Positions 10,901-18,580 of a stretch of DNA of 64,000 nt are shown here, piece after piece. Each line of letters begins with the position of its first letter. Position 1 is the stretch's first letter. Source of the DNA: Jiulongibacter sp966250325 (GTDB lineage: Bacteria; Bacteroidota; Bacteroidia; Cytophagales; Spirosomataceae); assembly GCA_966250325.1 (NCBI GenBank), contig CBINGY010000002.1, forward strand, positions 62,001 to 126,000. Reading direction: 5' to 3'. The translations under genes were made by a program, and so were the position numbers. Under the pieces are notes generated by a model. That model saw nothing but the letters and a program-made list of their open reading frames with translations. It was not told the origin of the DNA and did no database searches.

Positions 10901-12474
10901 CTGCAGAACACACAGGGATTCTGGAGAGAAAGGACCGCGAACAAAAAGAACTTGATTTTAAAGAAAGACCCAGGCATAACTCTTTAAATACGGTAGTTGC
11001 CACAAGCACACTTGAGATGGGTATTGATATTGGTAGTCTTAATACGGCCATTAACAACTGCATTCCTCCACAACCGGGGAATTTTCTACAGAGAATCGGA
11101 CGAGCAGGAAGATCATCTGGTTCTGCTTTGGTTTTAAATTTTGCTCAGTCAAAAGCTCATGATCTCTTTTATTTTCAGGAGCCAAAAGATATGATGGAGG
11201 GCGAGGTGTATCCACCTGGCTGCTTTCTGGAGGCAAGGGATATTTTATTCCGACATTTTTTAGCCTATTGTATTGATTCATGGAGTACTGAAGACCCGAT
11301 ACATCATTTTATTCCGGCTAAACTGCTATCATTAAAGCTACTAACAGCAGATCTCGGAGATCAGAATTTTTTTGCCAACAGAATCATAAGCTTTATGAAG
11401 GCGAATGAGGAGAGGCTATTTCTGGAATTCCAAGCCATGTATGAGAAAGAAATTTCGGGAAGTGAGGTTTTCGACACGCTTAAAAACTATCTACAGACTG
11501 AGAATTACTATGAACGTTTGAAGGGAGTATTTACAACACTCAAATCTGAGTTACAATTTATTTTCAACAAAAGAAAGGAGATAGAAGAAGCTATCAAAAG
11601 TCAAAAGTTATCTGAAACAGATGATTATCGGAAAGTTCTTGAGGCTGAGAAAAAATCTTTATGGGGATTGAAGCGTATCATTGACAACCGGTCCGTTTTA
11701 GAGCACCTCACCAATAAGGGGCTGTTACCAAATTATGCTTTTCCTGAAACAGGGGTTACTTTAAATGCACGAGTTAATTCATTTAAGGCAAAAGCCAGCG
11801 ATAATCCACCATCAGAAAAGCAGTTTGAAATTGTACGTTCATCAAATGTAGCTATAAGAGAGTTTGCACCCGATAATAGCTTCTATTCTCAGGGTTTCAG
11901 ATTTGAAATCTCTGGTATCAATACCTTTGATTGGAAAGATGCCGGAACACTAAAAAAGGTAAGATTTTGTTCAAATTGCGACCATTTGGATGACGATATT
12001 GGTACTCCTGAGAATACTTGCCCTAAGTGTTTTGATACTTCGTGGGGGTCCAGCAAAAACACCCACACTTTTGTTAAACTTAATGCAGTAAAATCGAATA
12101 CAAGCAGGGAAAAGTCCACATTGGATGATAGTAGAGATGAAAGACTAAATGCTCATTATAATATCTCCAGGCATGTAAAACTTAATCATAGCCAATTTCA
12201 GGGAGCCTGGGGAATGAGAGAAATCCCTTTTGGAATTGAGTTCGTTAAGAATGTTAAAATTGTTCTTAACAATTTAGGTCTTTCAAGTTCAGTTGATTCC
12301 AATAAAATTATCATTAATCAAAAGGAGAATGTCCCAAACCATGGTTTTGTAACGTGTAAATATTGCGGTAAAAGCACTTCAGCTCCTCATTTATCAAGTA
12401 GCATATTTCACTATTCTTATTGTAAGCATAAAGAGGAGGCATATAAGGGTAAATCAATCGGATGGGGTTTTTGA
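7951..12474 (+). CDS. DruE-like DEAD/DEAH helicase, N-terminal part up to the frameshift
   Basis: 1,507 codons of a very large SF2 helicase resembling DruE/MrfA-type proteins. Motifs: Walker A TGTSSGKT near residue 101, DELH near 235, GTSAT, TNSVQDAAHQAGF (motif IV), STLEMGIDIG (motif V) near 1018, and QRIGRAGR (motif VI) near 1046. At least four CxxC zinc knuckles are interspersed (CRECG, CPECN, CTNCG, CSNCD with CPKC). The frame stops at UGA 12472-12474, just where the DUF1998 region should begin; that region is open in the +1 frame and continues as the following ORF. Without a shift the product lacks DUF1998. It starts 2 bases after abiEii. The partner genes of Druantia types I-III are not seen, so I call it only DruE-like. 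Confidence 0.85.
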   Translation: MLPLQQAYEVKHSIIEYLKATFRFKEKAVQKAFNGFINDEEEGVFKGPYISLKMPFVKAVASEEIPLEIKPAFAPYDHQLRSFRRLHTQNDHDPQSTLITTGTSSGKTECFLYPVLDYCYKNLHRPGVKVIILYPMNALATDQAKRLAHVIWSDNRLKGKITAGLFIGEGRNKKAYPKDMTEDHIIENQQTIVDSPPDILLTNFKMLDYALMRGKYHNLWSNNFDDAQLLKFLILDELHTYDGAQGTDVANLIRRLKLKLHVAEKQLTAIGTSATVGNSEQSRDLLTSYATKVFGETFEAASIITENRQRPEEFFLINAEDDFIPRITGLMESRLKEDETYENYIRRQKVLWQLPLEGDNISLGRELKKLNIVRDLIGICSTQMLALKDLIRELANINSDFRKLPEWDNKNELNAREEVINSLLALISEAWTEDGKSPFLYVQIQMWIRELSGFLREINESPKFTWKDKIGQPDEAKALPAYFCRECGASGWLGVKDDNKNLFYEDPTQVYEYFFENHKNVYLINTTENKHIEEYEPKTEINEYLNKRFLHLHDKGDSFSMKIHAVRKLDNHGKNRHICPECNTENTISIIGTRIATLSSITVSQILSSNLDPRTDRLRKVLAFTNSVQDAAHQAGFIESRNYRFTFRSSLQKVINLFPEGITLDKLQNEFISFWKNNSDESGDDDDMAYYYRFFPADYKSRVDIDRDYRVGKDFTEAFKKEFDLRMKWEIASEFGFNSAIGRTLEKSQASTVKFDTEHLELVYLNMKGWLDANNLVMIEKEGFLTFLNGILHRIRIRGAVDHEYLSKFRNEGLRLWDLNWMNDNRHFLNRYFGTRSRLPKLITTHPHSKGLLDTTFTNSNNWFRSYYTKSFPLASNYSELVNDFYKQLFEAMVLVKLVEKNNNGNDLNYALCPESLIIEKSVKRMECTNCGSLLTLGSSSTHLKDLKCLDYNCKSGVYEEIIDRKRNYYELVYNRDRSPRIYAAEHTGILERKDREQKELDFKERPRHNSLNTVVATSTLEMGIDIGSLNTAINNCIPPQPGNFLQRIGRAGRSSGSALVLNFAQSKAHDLFYFQEPKDMMEGEVYPPGCFLEARDILFRHFLAYCIDSWSTEDPIHHFIPAKLLSLKLLTADLGDQNFFANRIISFMKANEERLFLEFQAMYEKEISGSEVFDTLKNYLQTENYYERLKGVFTTLKSELQFIFNKRKEIEEAIKSQKLSETDDYRKVLEAEKKSLWGLKRIIDNRSVLEHLTNKGLLPNYAFPETGVTLNARVNSFKAKASDNPPSEKQFEIVRSSNVAIREFAPDNSFYSQGFRFEISGINTFDWKDAGTLKKVRFCSNCDHLDDDIGTPENTCPKCFDTSWGSSKNTHTFVKLNAVKSNTSREKSTLDDSRDERLNAHYNISRHVKLNHSQFQGAWGMREIPFGIEFVKNVKIVLNNLGLSSSVDSNKIIINQKENVPNHGFVTCKYCGKSTSAPHLSSSIFHYSYCKHKEEAYKGKSIGWGF

Positions 12475-12475
12475 A
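12443..12475 (+). other. +1 frameshift zone in the DruE-like helicase gene
   Basis: Frame 1 ends with GGU UUU UGA (12466-12474). Frame 2 is open across the same region and reads DGVFEEVFLFKDIDTEIL, a good lead-in to the DUF1998 domain. A run of four G and five T (12464-12472) covers the stop: tRNA-Phe could slip one base from UUU to UUU before the UGA, as at the RF2 (prfB) +1 site, or a base was gained or lost in the run. Natural mutation, programmed shift and sequencing error cannot be told apart here. Confidence 0.7.
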
Positions 12476-12562
12476 GAGGTCTTTTTATTTAAAGATATAG
12501 ATACTGAGATTCTTAAAATACTTTTACCGATTCAGGAAATAGAAAGTGAGGAACAGTTAAGT

Positions 12563-14224
12563 ATGTTTAGGGCAGGTCTGGAGCTGGGTTTACGGAAATA
12601 TTATGGGGGTAATCCACAGCATTTGGCGATGTTGGAATACAGCGAGTTTAATCTTAAAAATGGAAAGTTTGATAAATATTTATTGGTGTATGACACCATT
12701 CCGGGTGGTACAGGATATTTGCAAAAGTTGTTTGATCCAACAGAATTTACCGCTGTTTTAAGTCTGGCCTATAAATCAATAAAGGAATGCAATTGCCAGC
12801 ATAATGGAAAGGATGGATGTTATCGGTGTATTTTTACTTATGGAAATCAATTCAGTCAAAATCGCCTGAGTCGGAGAGAAGCAGAACTTTTCTTTAAAAA
12901 AATATTGGATAAGTCTAATGCCTGGGAGCGATACTCCAACGGACTTGGAACTGTATCTGGGAATGGTCAAATTGAGGAAAGCGAGTTAGAAGATAGGTTT
13001 ATCAGAAGTCTTGGAAATTATTGCAAAGCCCATGAAACTGAAGGACCTTCGATTGAGAGAATTTCCTATAATGGAGAGATTCAATACCGGCTAAAAATTA
13101 TCAATGGGGATTATTGCTTCATTTATAATATAAAAGCTCAAAAGGATTTAGGGATCTCAGAAAATGTAAGATATAACACAAGGGCCGATTTTTTTATTAG
13201 ATTACTCAGCGTTGAATATGAGGGGAAAGAAATAAGAGATTCAGAATTGCTTTCGAGTGTAAGAGGTGTAGCAATATATTTAGACGGGTATACTTATCAT
13301 GCTTCTTCAGAGAACATGAGATTTTATACAGATCTGGAAAAAAGACAAGCAATTCTGGAGTCGGGAGATAAAATTTCATGGACTTTAACCTGGCATGATT
13401 TGGAACTCTTTGATAGTTTAGTTGCATCTGATACTGAATTGGGAGATGAATTATCAACAAAAACAGTTGGGTTTCGAACAATGTCCAAAAAAGTGGACAA
13501 GCTACCAGAATATAACAAATATTCCAGTGGCCTTTTGAAATGTAGAAATTCGATGGAAAGACTACTTTGGTATCTGAGTGAACCATTGAATCTCCATATG
13601 AATAATTGCACAGGATTGTTGCTGATTCATTTTCAGGAACAATTTGGAATACCCTCCATTAACAATGAAGAAGGATCCACATACCTTTCTCATGAAGGAT
13701 ATCTTTTGGATAAGTCTTCGAGAGCTTCAAAAACTCAGGGAGGCGATTTCTATATAATTCCTCAAATAAATGCCCTAGATGAAGTATTTTTCAATTATCG
13801 CCTGGCTGTACGGGTTTTTGATTTTCAGTTAAGGGCTAATCTTATCTCGGTGCAGAAGGGGTTGAGGTTTTTGCCTAAAAAAGACTGGGAGCTTTTCTGG
13901 AGAGTCTTCAATTTAGCTCAGTTTTCCTTGCAGGAGTCAATACGTGAGAATGAGGAAGAGGACGATTTGAACGATTGTTTGGTTTACTTTGATCCCATGG
14001 TTCATTCAATTGTAAATCAACTTATATACCATAAGATTCCTTTTGAGAAAGAGGGGGGATTTTTACTGAAAGCTGAGAATACATTTGCCGAGGCTATGCT
14101 AGGCTTTGAAAATCAAAAAATATTTATTGAGGCCTTATCACCTGAAGATAAAGAATTGTTTCTGAAGGCGGGATATAGGGAAGTTTTAATTAAAGATTTT
14201 GACATTAAGATGTTATTCGAATGA
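12563..14224 (+). CDS. DUF1998 C-terminal part of the DruE-like helicase (after +1 shift)
   Basis: Same ancestral gene as the ORF ending at 12474. Coding similarity begins before this ATG, at about 12450 in frame 2, so 12563 is probably an internal methionine rather than a real start. The DUF1998 signature is clear: DTIPGGTGYLQKL, then CNCQHNGKDGCYRC with four cysteines. The last 300 residues (from about VEYEGKEIRDSELL onward) have no motif I recognise; a stretch with SDTELGD and AIYLDGYTYH could be a restriction-endonuclease-like fold. The restored protein would be about 2,090 residues. The gene overlaps the RelE-UvrD gene by 4 bases (ATGA). Confidence 0.8.
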   Translation: MFRAGLELGLRKYYGGNPQHLAMLEYSEFNLKNGKFDKYLLVYDTIPGGTGYLQKLFDPTEFTAVLSLAYKSIKECNCQHNGKDGCYRCIFTYGNQFSQNRLSRREAELFFKKILDKSNAWERYSNGLGTVSGNGQIEESELEDRFIRSLGNYCKAHETEGPSIERISYNGEIQYRLKIINGDYCFIYNIKAQKDLGISENVRYNTRADFFIRLLSVEYEGKEIRDSELLSSVRGVAIYLDGYTYHASSENMRFYTDLEKRQAILESGDKISWTLTWHDLELFDSLVASDTELGDELSTKTVGFRTMSKKVDKLPEYNKYSSGLLKCRNSMERLLWYLSEPLNLHMNNCTGLLLIHFQEQFGIPSINNEEGSTYLSHEGYLLDKSSRASKTQGGDFYIIPQINALDEVFFNYRLAVRVFDFQLRANLISVQKGLRFLPKKDWELFWRVFNLAQFSLQESIRENEEEDDLNDCLVYFDPMVHSIVNQLIYHKIPFEKEGGFLLKAENTFAEAMLGFENQKIFIEALSPEDKELFLKAGYREVLIKDFDIKMLFE

Positions 14225-16305
14225 GATTATATATACACGACAAATGCATGGAGCAGTTATTTGAACTGCCCAAACCCATACAAAAGAAAGTTTTGGAATT
14301 TCAGCGTAAATTCAGAGAGAATCCAAAATCTGAAGCCATTCACCTGGAACCAATAAGTAGCTTCAAAGATCCTAATCTTCGTACAGCAAGGATAGATCAA
14401 AAGTACAGAGCAATTATTAGCGTACCCAAAAAGGGCATGAACTTTTACATGATCTGGGTTGATAATCATGATGAAGCAATGGACTGGGCCAGAAATAAAT
14501 TATTCGAATGGAATGATCAAACCCAGTCGGCCCAAATCTTTACAGTGAATGATGAACCAGAAGTGGAGATTGTTCAGGATGTGGCTTTGAATATGGATAA
14601 TGGGCTATACTCCAAGTATAGTGAAGAGGAACTTCTTGAAATTGGGGTACCCAAACAGCTACTTTCCTTGACACTTTCCATTCAAAACCTAAACGACTTG
14701 GGCAAATTGGAAGCTATATTCCCAAATGATGCATTTGAGAATCTCTTTTATCTTGCAGATGGGGTTCAAATAGAGGTAATAAAAGCTGAAGTAGATGAAG
14801 GGAAAAACGTCACGGATAATGAGGAAAGTTTGAATAATAAGAGGTATTTCATCGATGCAAATGATGAAATTCTCACTGAATTTTTAAATGGAGAATTGCA
14901 TAAGTGGCAAATATTTCTTCATCCTTCACAACGAAAGCTTGTCGAGTCGAACTTTTTGGGGCCAATTAAAGTCACAGGTGGTGCCGGTACAGGGAAAACA
15001 GTAGTTGCACTACATAGACTGAAGTTTTTGGCCGGGCTACAAACTGGGAGCGATAATCGGAAAGTGCTTTTCACCACATTTACACGTACGCTCACAAAAA
15101 ATCTTCAAAAACTAGTCGAGCAGATGAAGGTAGATACTTCGAAGTATCTGATTAAGCATATCGATATGTTAGTAAGAGATTTGGCCCTTGAATATGATAT
15201 TATAAAAGAATCACATCGTATTTTGGATATTTATCAAAGCAAAAGTTCGCGAGAGCTTTGGCAGGAGATTCTGGAAACGACGTTATCTGAGTTTGAAGCA
15301 GACTTTTTGAATGATGAGGTACAGAAAGTGATTCTATTCAATAATGTCAAGGATAAAGAGTCGTATTTAAGAACCAGTCGGCTCGGTAGAGGTAAACCGG
15401 TAAGTAGAAAACAAAGAATGGAAATTTGGAAACTCTACGAGGTTTATGCTGAGCGTAAAAAAAATGCCTTGTTTCTGGATCGGGCTGAATTGTTCAATAT
15501 TACTGCTGATTATTTTAACAATGTGAAAGTGAAGCCCTTTAAGCACATTATTGCTGATGAAATTCAGGATTTATCGAACATTGAGCTTCGCTTCTTGAGA
15601 AGCCTGGTGGATGAGTCTGCGAATGATCTATTCTTGGTTGGAGATCCATATCAGCAAGTCTATGTAAGAAATATCAATTTTTCTCGTGCAGGAATTCATA
15701 TTAGAGGTAAACGAAGTAAAAAACTTAGAATCAATTACCGGACGACAGAGGAGATTAAAAAGCTATCTGTAAGTGTAATTGAGGGAATAAGCTACGATGA
15801 TTTTGATGGAGATATCGAAGATCTAAGGGGATATTTGTCTCTTTTTCATGGTAATAAACCCAGATATGAATTATTCAAAACGAAAGAGGAGGAATTGGAT
15901 TTTATTAGAGGAGTTATTTCGGATGGTGTGAAATCAGGGCTTGCTTACAGCGAAATAGCACTTGCTGCCAGAACCAAAGAGGCCCTTAGGGAGTTTAAAA
16001 CTGCATTGCATAATTCTTCCATCCCTTATTATGACGGAACCTCGGAATCTGGCGATATCAAAGGTGTTAACTTGTCTACATTTCACTCTATAAAGGGTCT
16101 GGAATTTAAAATGGTATTATTGGCTGATGTGAATAATCGTACCAGTCCGCTTTATACGAGTACATTTAACGAAATGGAAGCTGAGGAAAAGGATGAATTC
16201 CTTAGAAGCGAGAAATCGCTGCTATATGTAGCCATATCCAGAGCAATCAACTCCCTTTATATTTCGGGAACGGGAAATTCCAAATCTTCGCTTTTAGGGA
16301 TATAG
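14221..16305 (+). CDS. RelE/ParE-like domain fused to UvrD/Rep SF1 helicase
   Basis: 694 residues. The first 95 resemble a RelE/ParE toxin fold (MRLYIHDKCMEQLFELPKPI, then RTARIDQKYRAII and MIWVDNHDEAMDWA). A linker of about 130 residues follows, then a UvrD-type helicase: Walker A TGGAGTGKT near residue 252, motif II ADEIQD near 445, motif III GDPYQQ, NYRTTEEI, STFHSIKGLEF (motif V) and YVAISRA (motif VI). It is the last gene of the AbiE-helicase operon, starting with a 4-base overlap. The RelE-like part may bind nucleic acid or ribosomes, or may be a domesticated toxin; this is inference. The helicase assignment is firm. Confidence 0.88.
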   Translation: MRLYIHDKCMEQLFELPKPIQKKVLEFQRKFRENPKSEAIHLEPISSFKDPNLRTARIDQKYRAIISVPKKGMNFYMIWVDNHDEAMDWARNKLFEWNDQTQSAQIFTVNDEPEVEIVQDVALNMDNGLYSKYSEEELLEIGVPKQLLSLTLSIQNLNDLGKLEAIFPNDAFENLFYLADGVQIEVIKAEVDEGKNVTDNEESLNNKRYFIDANDEILTEFLNGELHKWQIFLHPSQRKLVESNFLGPIKVTGGAGTGKTVVALHRLKFLAGLQTGSDNRKVLFTTFTRTLTKNLQKLVEQMKVDTSKYLIKHIDMLVRDLALEYDIIKESHRILDIYQSKSSRELWQEILETTLSEFEADFLNDEVQKVILFNNVKDKESYLRTSRLGRGKPVSRKQRMEIWKLYEVYAERKKNALFLDRAELFNITADYFNNVKVKPFKHIIADEIQDLSNIELRFLRSLVDESANDLFLVGDPYQQVYVRNINFSRAGIHIRGKRSKKLRINYRTTEEIKKLSVSVIEGISYDDFDGDIEDLRGYLSLFHGNKPRYELFKTKEEELDFIRGVISDGVKSGLAYSEIALAARTKEALREFKTALHNSSIPYYDGTSESGDIKGVNLSTFHSIKGLEFKMVLLADVNNRTSPLYTSTFNEMEAEEKDEFLRSEKSLLYVAISRAINSLYISGTGNSKSSLLGI

Positions 16306-16622
16306 GATAAAAATGTAAGTTTTTCAAGGTCATGATCAAGTGCCTAAACGAATATCAATTATTGAGATAGAGCGTTTTTAATGTTTTGAATTCTCTTTCT
16401 TTTCCAGGATCTTATGCCTTATTAGTATAGGTATAATGCTATTAAATAGCCCTTTGGCGTGTAAAAATACCTTTTGGTTTTCAGAATTAGAAAGCCTTTA
16501 TCAAACTTTCCCTTTCACCAAGATAATGTCCTTATTAACTTAATACTCAGAGCCTATGTTTGAAAGGCAGTGATTGATTGTTATAAGTTTCATTATTTAG
16601 TCAGTCAGAACCTTGAGCAGCC
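16306..16622. other. Intergenic gap between convergent defence operon and VWA operon
   Basis: 317 AT-rich bases between convergent genes. The only structure I see is an imperfect hairpin (GAGCAGCCC/GGGCCGCTC) at 16616-16635 that overlaps the stop codon of the minus-strand VWA gene. It lacks a convincing T-run on either strand. No tRNA, no clear ORF. Confidence 0.5.
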
Positions 16623-17495
16623 CTAGGGCCGCTCATTGTTCTCTTCCCCGTATCTTTTCAATTCCATCTTTGTATCATAGCCGTAACCTATTAATTCAGC
16701 TCCAGCTGATTGGAAAAATAATTCCCAAAATAACTTTACATTTTCTATTTGCTGTCCTCCAAATGTTTCTGCATTTTGGGAACTAGTGGCTCCATACGCC
16801 AAAACCTGTACTCCATTCAGGTCTGGTATCTTATTCAGGTCTTTCAAGTCATTAACTTTCTTATTCACGTCCTCATTTTTATACCTACCAAAAGTTGTAA
16901 AGTCATAAGTGCGGGCAGCGTTTTCGTTCACCATATCGCTAAAAATTACAATGCAGGTTTCGTATTCGTAATTGTCGTTGCCCTGTGCATCATTCAATAA
17001 TTTATCGGTTTTGCTGGTGTAGTTTTTGCCGTTCTGCACTAAACTTTTTGCTTCGTTCAAAGCGTTTACAATGTCGGTGTAGTTTCCGCAACTTTTACGC
17101 TCTTGTCGTTTGGCAATTATCGTTTGGACAAGTTCGTCCTTCACTGTCTCCAAAAGGTAACGCCTTAACCTTGCACGGCTACTGTCTGCCGCATGGTTTA
17201 CACCGTCCATTTCGTTGCTGAAATCCATTTCAGCAAGGTTAAAACTGTAAATTCGTTCTGCTTTGTTTTGGCTGCAAGCATCAATAAACTGTACCGTCAG
17301 TTTGTCTTTCTCGCCCATGTTGGGCAAAATGGTTTCTTGTATGGTTGTAATGTAACGTTGCATTACATCTTCAGGCACACTGGTTGAGTTGTCAACCAGC
17401 ACAATAAAGTTTTTGCGTTTTTCGGTGTTGCACCCCGCAAGAATCAGCAGGGTGCAACTCATCAAAATCAATGTTACTTTTTTCATGTTCATCAT
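16623..17495 (-). CDS. VWA-like lipoprotein
   Basis: 290 residues with a lipoprotein signal (hydrophobic stretch ending LILAGC, lipobox cysteine near residue 21). The mature part begins with a von Willebrand A-like MIDAS signature, VLVDNSTSV (D-x-S-x-S), and a later IVIFSDMV aspartate strand, which fits a metal-dependent protein-binding domain at the membrane surface. The start could be any of three closely placed ATGs; the first (17495) is 3 bases from the stop of the upstream membrane-protein gene. It is the last gene of a three-gene minus-strand unit. VWA domains often tether partners in membrane complexes; the partner here is probably the membrane protein at 17499. Confidence 0.75.
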   Translation of the reverse strand: MMNMKKVTLILMSCTLLILAGCNTEKRKNFIVLVDNSTSVPEDVMQRYITTIQETILPNMGEKDKLTVQFIDACSQNKAERIYSFNLAEMDFSNEMDGVNHAADSSRARLRRYLLETVKDELVQTIIAKRQERKSCGNYTDIVNALNEAKSLVQNGKNYTSKTDKLLNDAQGNDNYEYETCIVIFSDMVNENAARTYDFTTFGRYKNEDVNKKVNDLKDLNKIPDLNGVQVLAYGATSSQNAETFGGQQIENVKLFWELFFQSAGAELIGYGYDTKMELKRYGEENNERP

Positions 17496-17498
17496 TTT

Positions 17499-18542
17499 TT
17501 AATGGTTAAAATGTTCATTCAGTTGTTTGGCGTGCCCGTTCATTTGCTCTTTGGCAATTATCAATGTAGGTTGCTTAGGTGTTTGGTGCAATAGTTCCTT
17601 TTGGTAGCGTTGCACTGCTTCTTTTTCAAAACTGTCGTGGGTTTCGCAAAAGTGTCCTGCAATGTTTTCCTGTTCAATGCCTTTTTTCAGGTTGTAGTTT
17701 TCTTTATAAATCTTAAACTCTTGTAACAATGCCCAACGGTCTTGCACTTCTCGTTTAAAATGGTCTTCCATTTTTTGGTTGTTAGTCGCAATTTTGCTTT
17801 CCATTTGTGCAACAGTTTTTTCCGCTTTTGTTATTCGCTTAGTGTTGTTGTAAGGGCTTGTGTAGCGGCTTCTTTCATCGGCAAGGTAGCCCGCAACCAA
17901 CGGCAACAACATTCCTGCAAGTGTTACAAACCATGTTACAAAATCATCCCCGTTTCCACCTTCCAAAGCAATACCTCTAATTTTACATAGGTAGTAAATC
18001 ACGGCTTCATACGCCACACACAGCAAAGTCAATACGCCTAATTCTAACCAATTTCTCGGTTTGGTCTCTTCTTGCTTATACATGGGTTTGTTCAAAGCCA
18101 CAGCAAACCATTTTCTAAAAATGTAAACTCCAAATCCTGTCAGCACCATTGCTATTACTGCGTTTAAAGCAATCCAACCCCAGCCTTTGGGTGTAATTAC
18201 AGCACTTACACCAAAGTAATTCAAAGCTGCTTCAGCTATTATGCCAACGGTAATCCAAAAGCCCAGTTTTCTTACTGTGCCTTTTAATTCGTCCCACTCA
18301 TCTGCATCAACGGTAGCATGTTTATACCATTTTGCCAGCTTCGCTTTTGTGGCTTTAATGGCTTCGGCCAGTTTTTTGTTCTGGTTCTTAAGTCTTTCGG
18401 CTAATGCCATTGTCTGCTGCATCAGCCAGTTCATAACCTGGGCTGCAAATCCTTTAATGCCTTCGGCATTCCTAAACCACTGTTTATACCAAAGCATAAA
18501 CCATACATAACGGGCCAGTAATAATTTTGTAATTGTCTTCAT
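17499..18542 (-). CDS. Four-helix membrane protein with coiled-coil N-terminus, unknown function
   Basis: 347 residues. The N-terminal 85 residues are basic and amphipathic with a likely coiled coil (LAERLKNQNKKLAEAIKATK). Four hydrophobic segments follow: about 93-115 (WITVGIIAEAALNYFG), 122-145 (IALNAVIAMVLTGFGVYIF), 165-185 (VLTLLCVAYEAVIYYL) and 203-222 (WFVTLAGMLLPLVAGYL). A long charged, helical C-terminal tail completes it. I recognise no family. It lies between the transglutaminase-like gene and the VWA lipoprotein gene on the same strand, which suggests a membrane-anchored complex. Confidence 0.7.
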   Translation of the reverse strand: MKTITKLLLARYVWFMLWYKQWFRNAEGIKGFAAQVMNWLMQQTMALAERLKNQNKKLAEAIKATKAKLAKWYKHATVDADEWDELKGTVRKLGFWITVGIIAEAALNYFGVSAVITPKGWGWIALNAVIAMVLTGFGVYIFRKWFAVALNKPMYKQEETKPRNWLELGVLTLLCVAYEAVIYYLCKIRGIALEGGNGDDFVTWFVTLAGMLLPLVAGYLADERSRYTSPYNNTKRITKAEKTVAQMESKIATNNQKMEDHFKREVQDRWALLQEFKIYKENYNLKKGIEQENIAGHFCETHDSFEKEAVQRYQKELLHQTPKQPTLIIAKEQMNGHAKQLNEHFNH

Positions 18543-18580
18543 TTTTTAAACTGTTTAAATTGTTAATAAATATTGTTTTC

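Noticed and set aside
13206..13611. Minus-strand ORFs opposite the DUF1998 region
   Set aside because: They are shadows of the strongly supported plus-strand coding frame.
12563..14224. Separate gene starting at 12563
   Set aside because: The reading before the ATG is conserved-looking coding sequence joined to the previous ORF, and DUF1998 is normally part of the same polypeptide. It is listed as the C-terminal part of the split helicase gene.
7951..16305. Named Druantia or DISARM system
   Set aside because: Only the DruE-like helicase is similar. DruABCD, DruMFG, DruH and the DISARM methylase and PLD genes are not seen here.
16616..16635. Terminator at the end of the VWA gene
   Set aside because: The hairpin overlaps the stop codon, has a mismatch and lacks a T-run.
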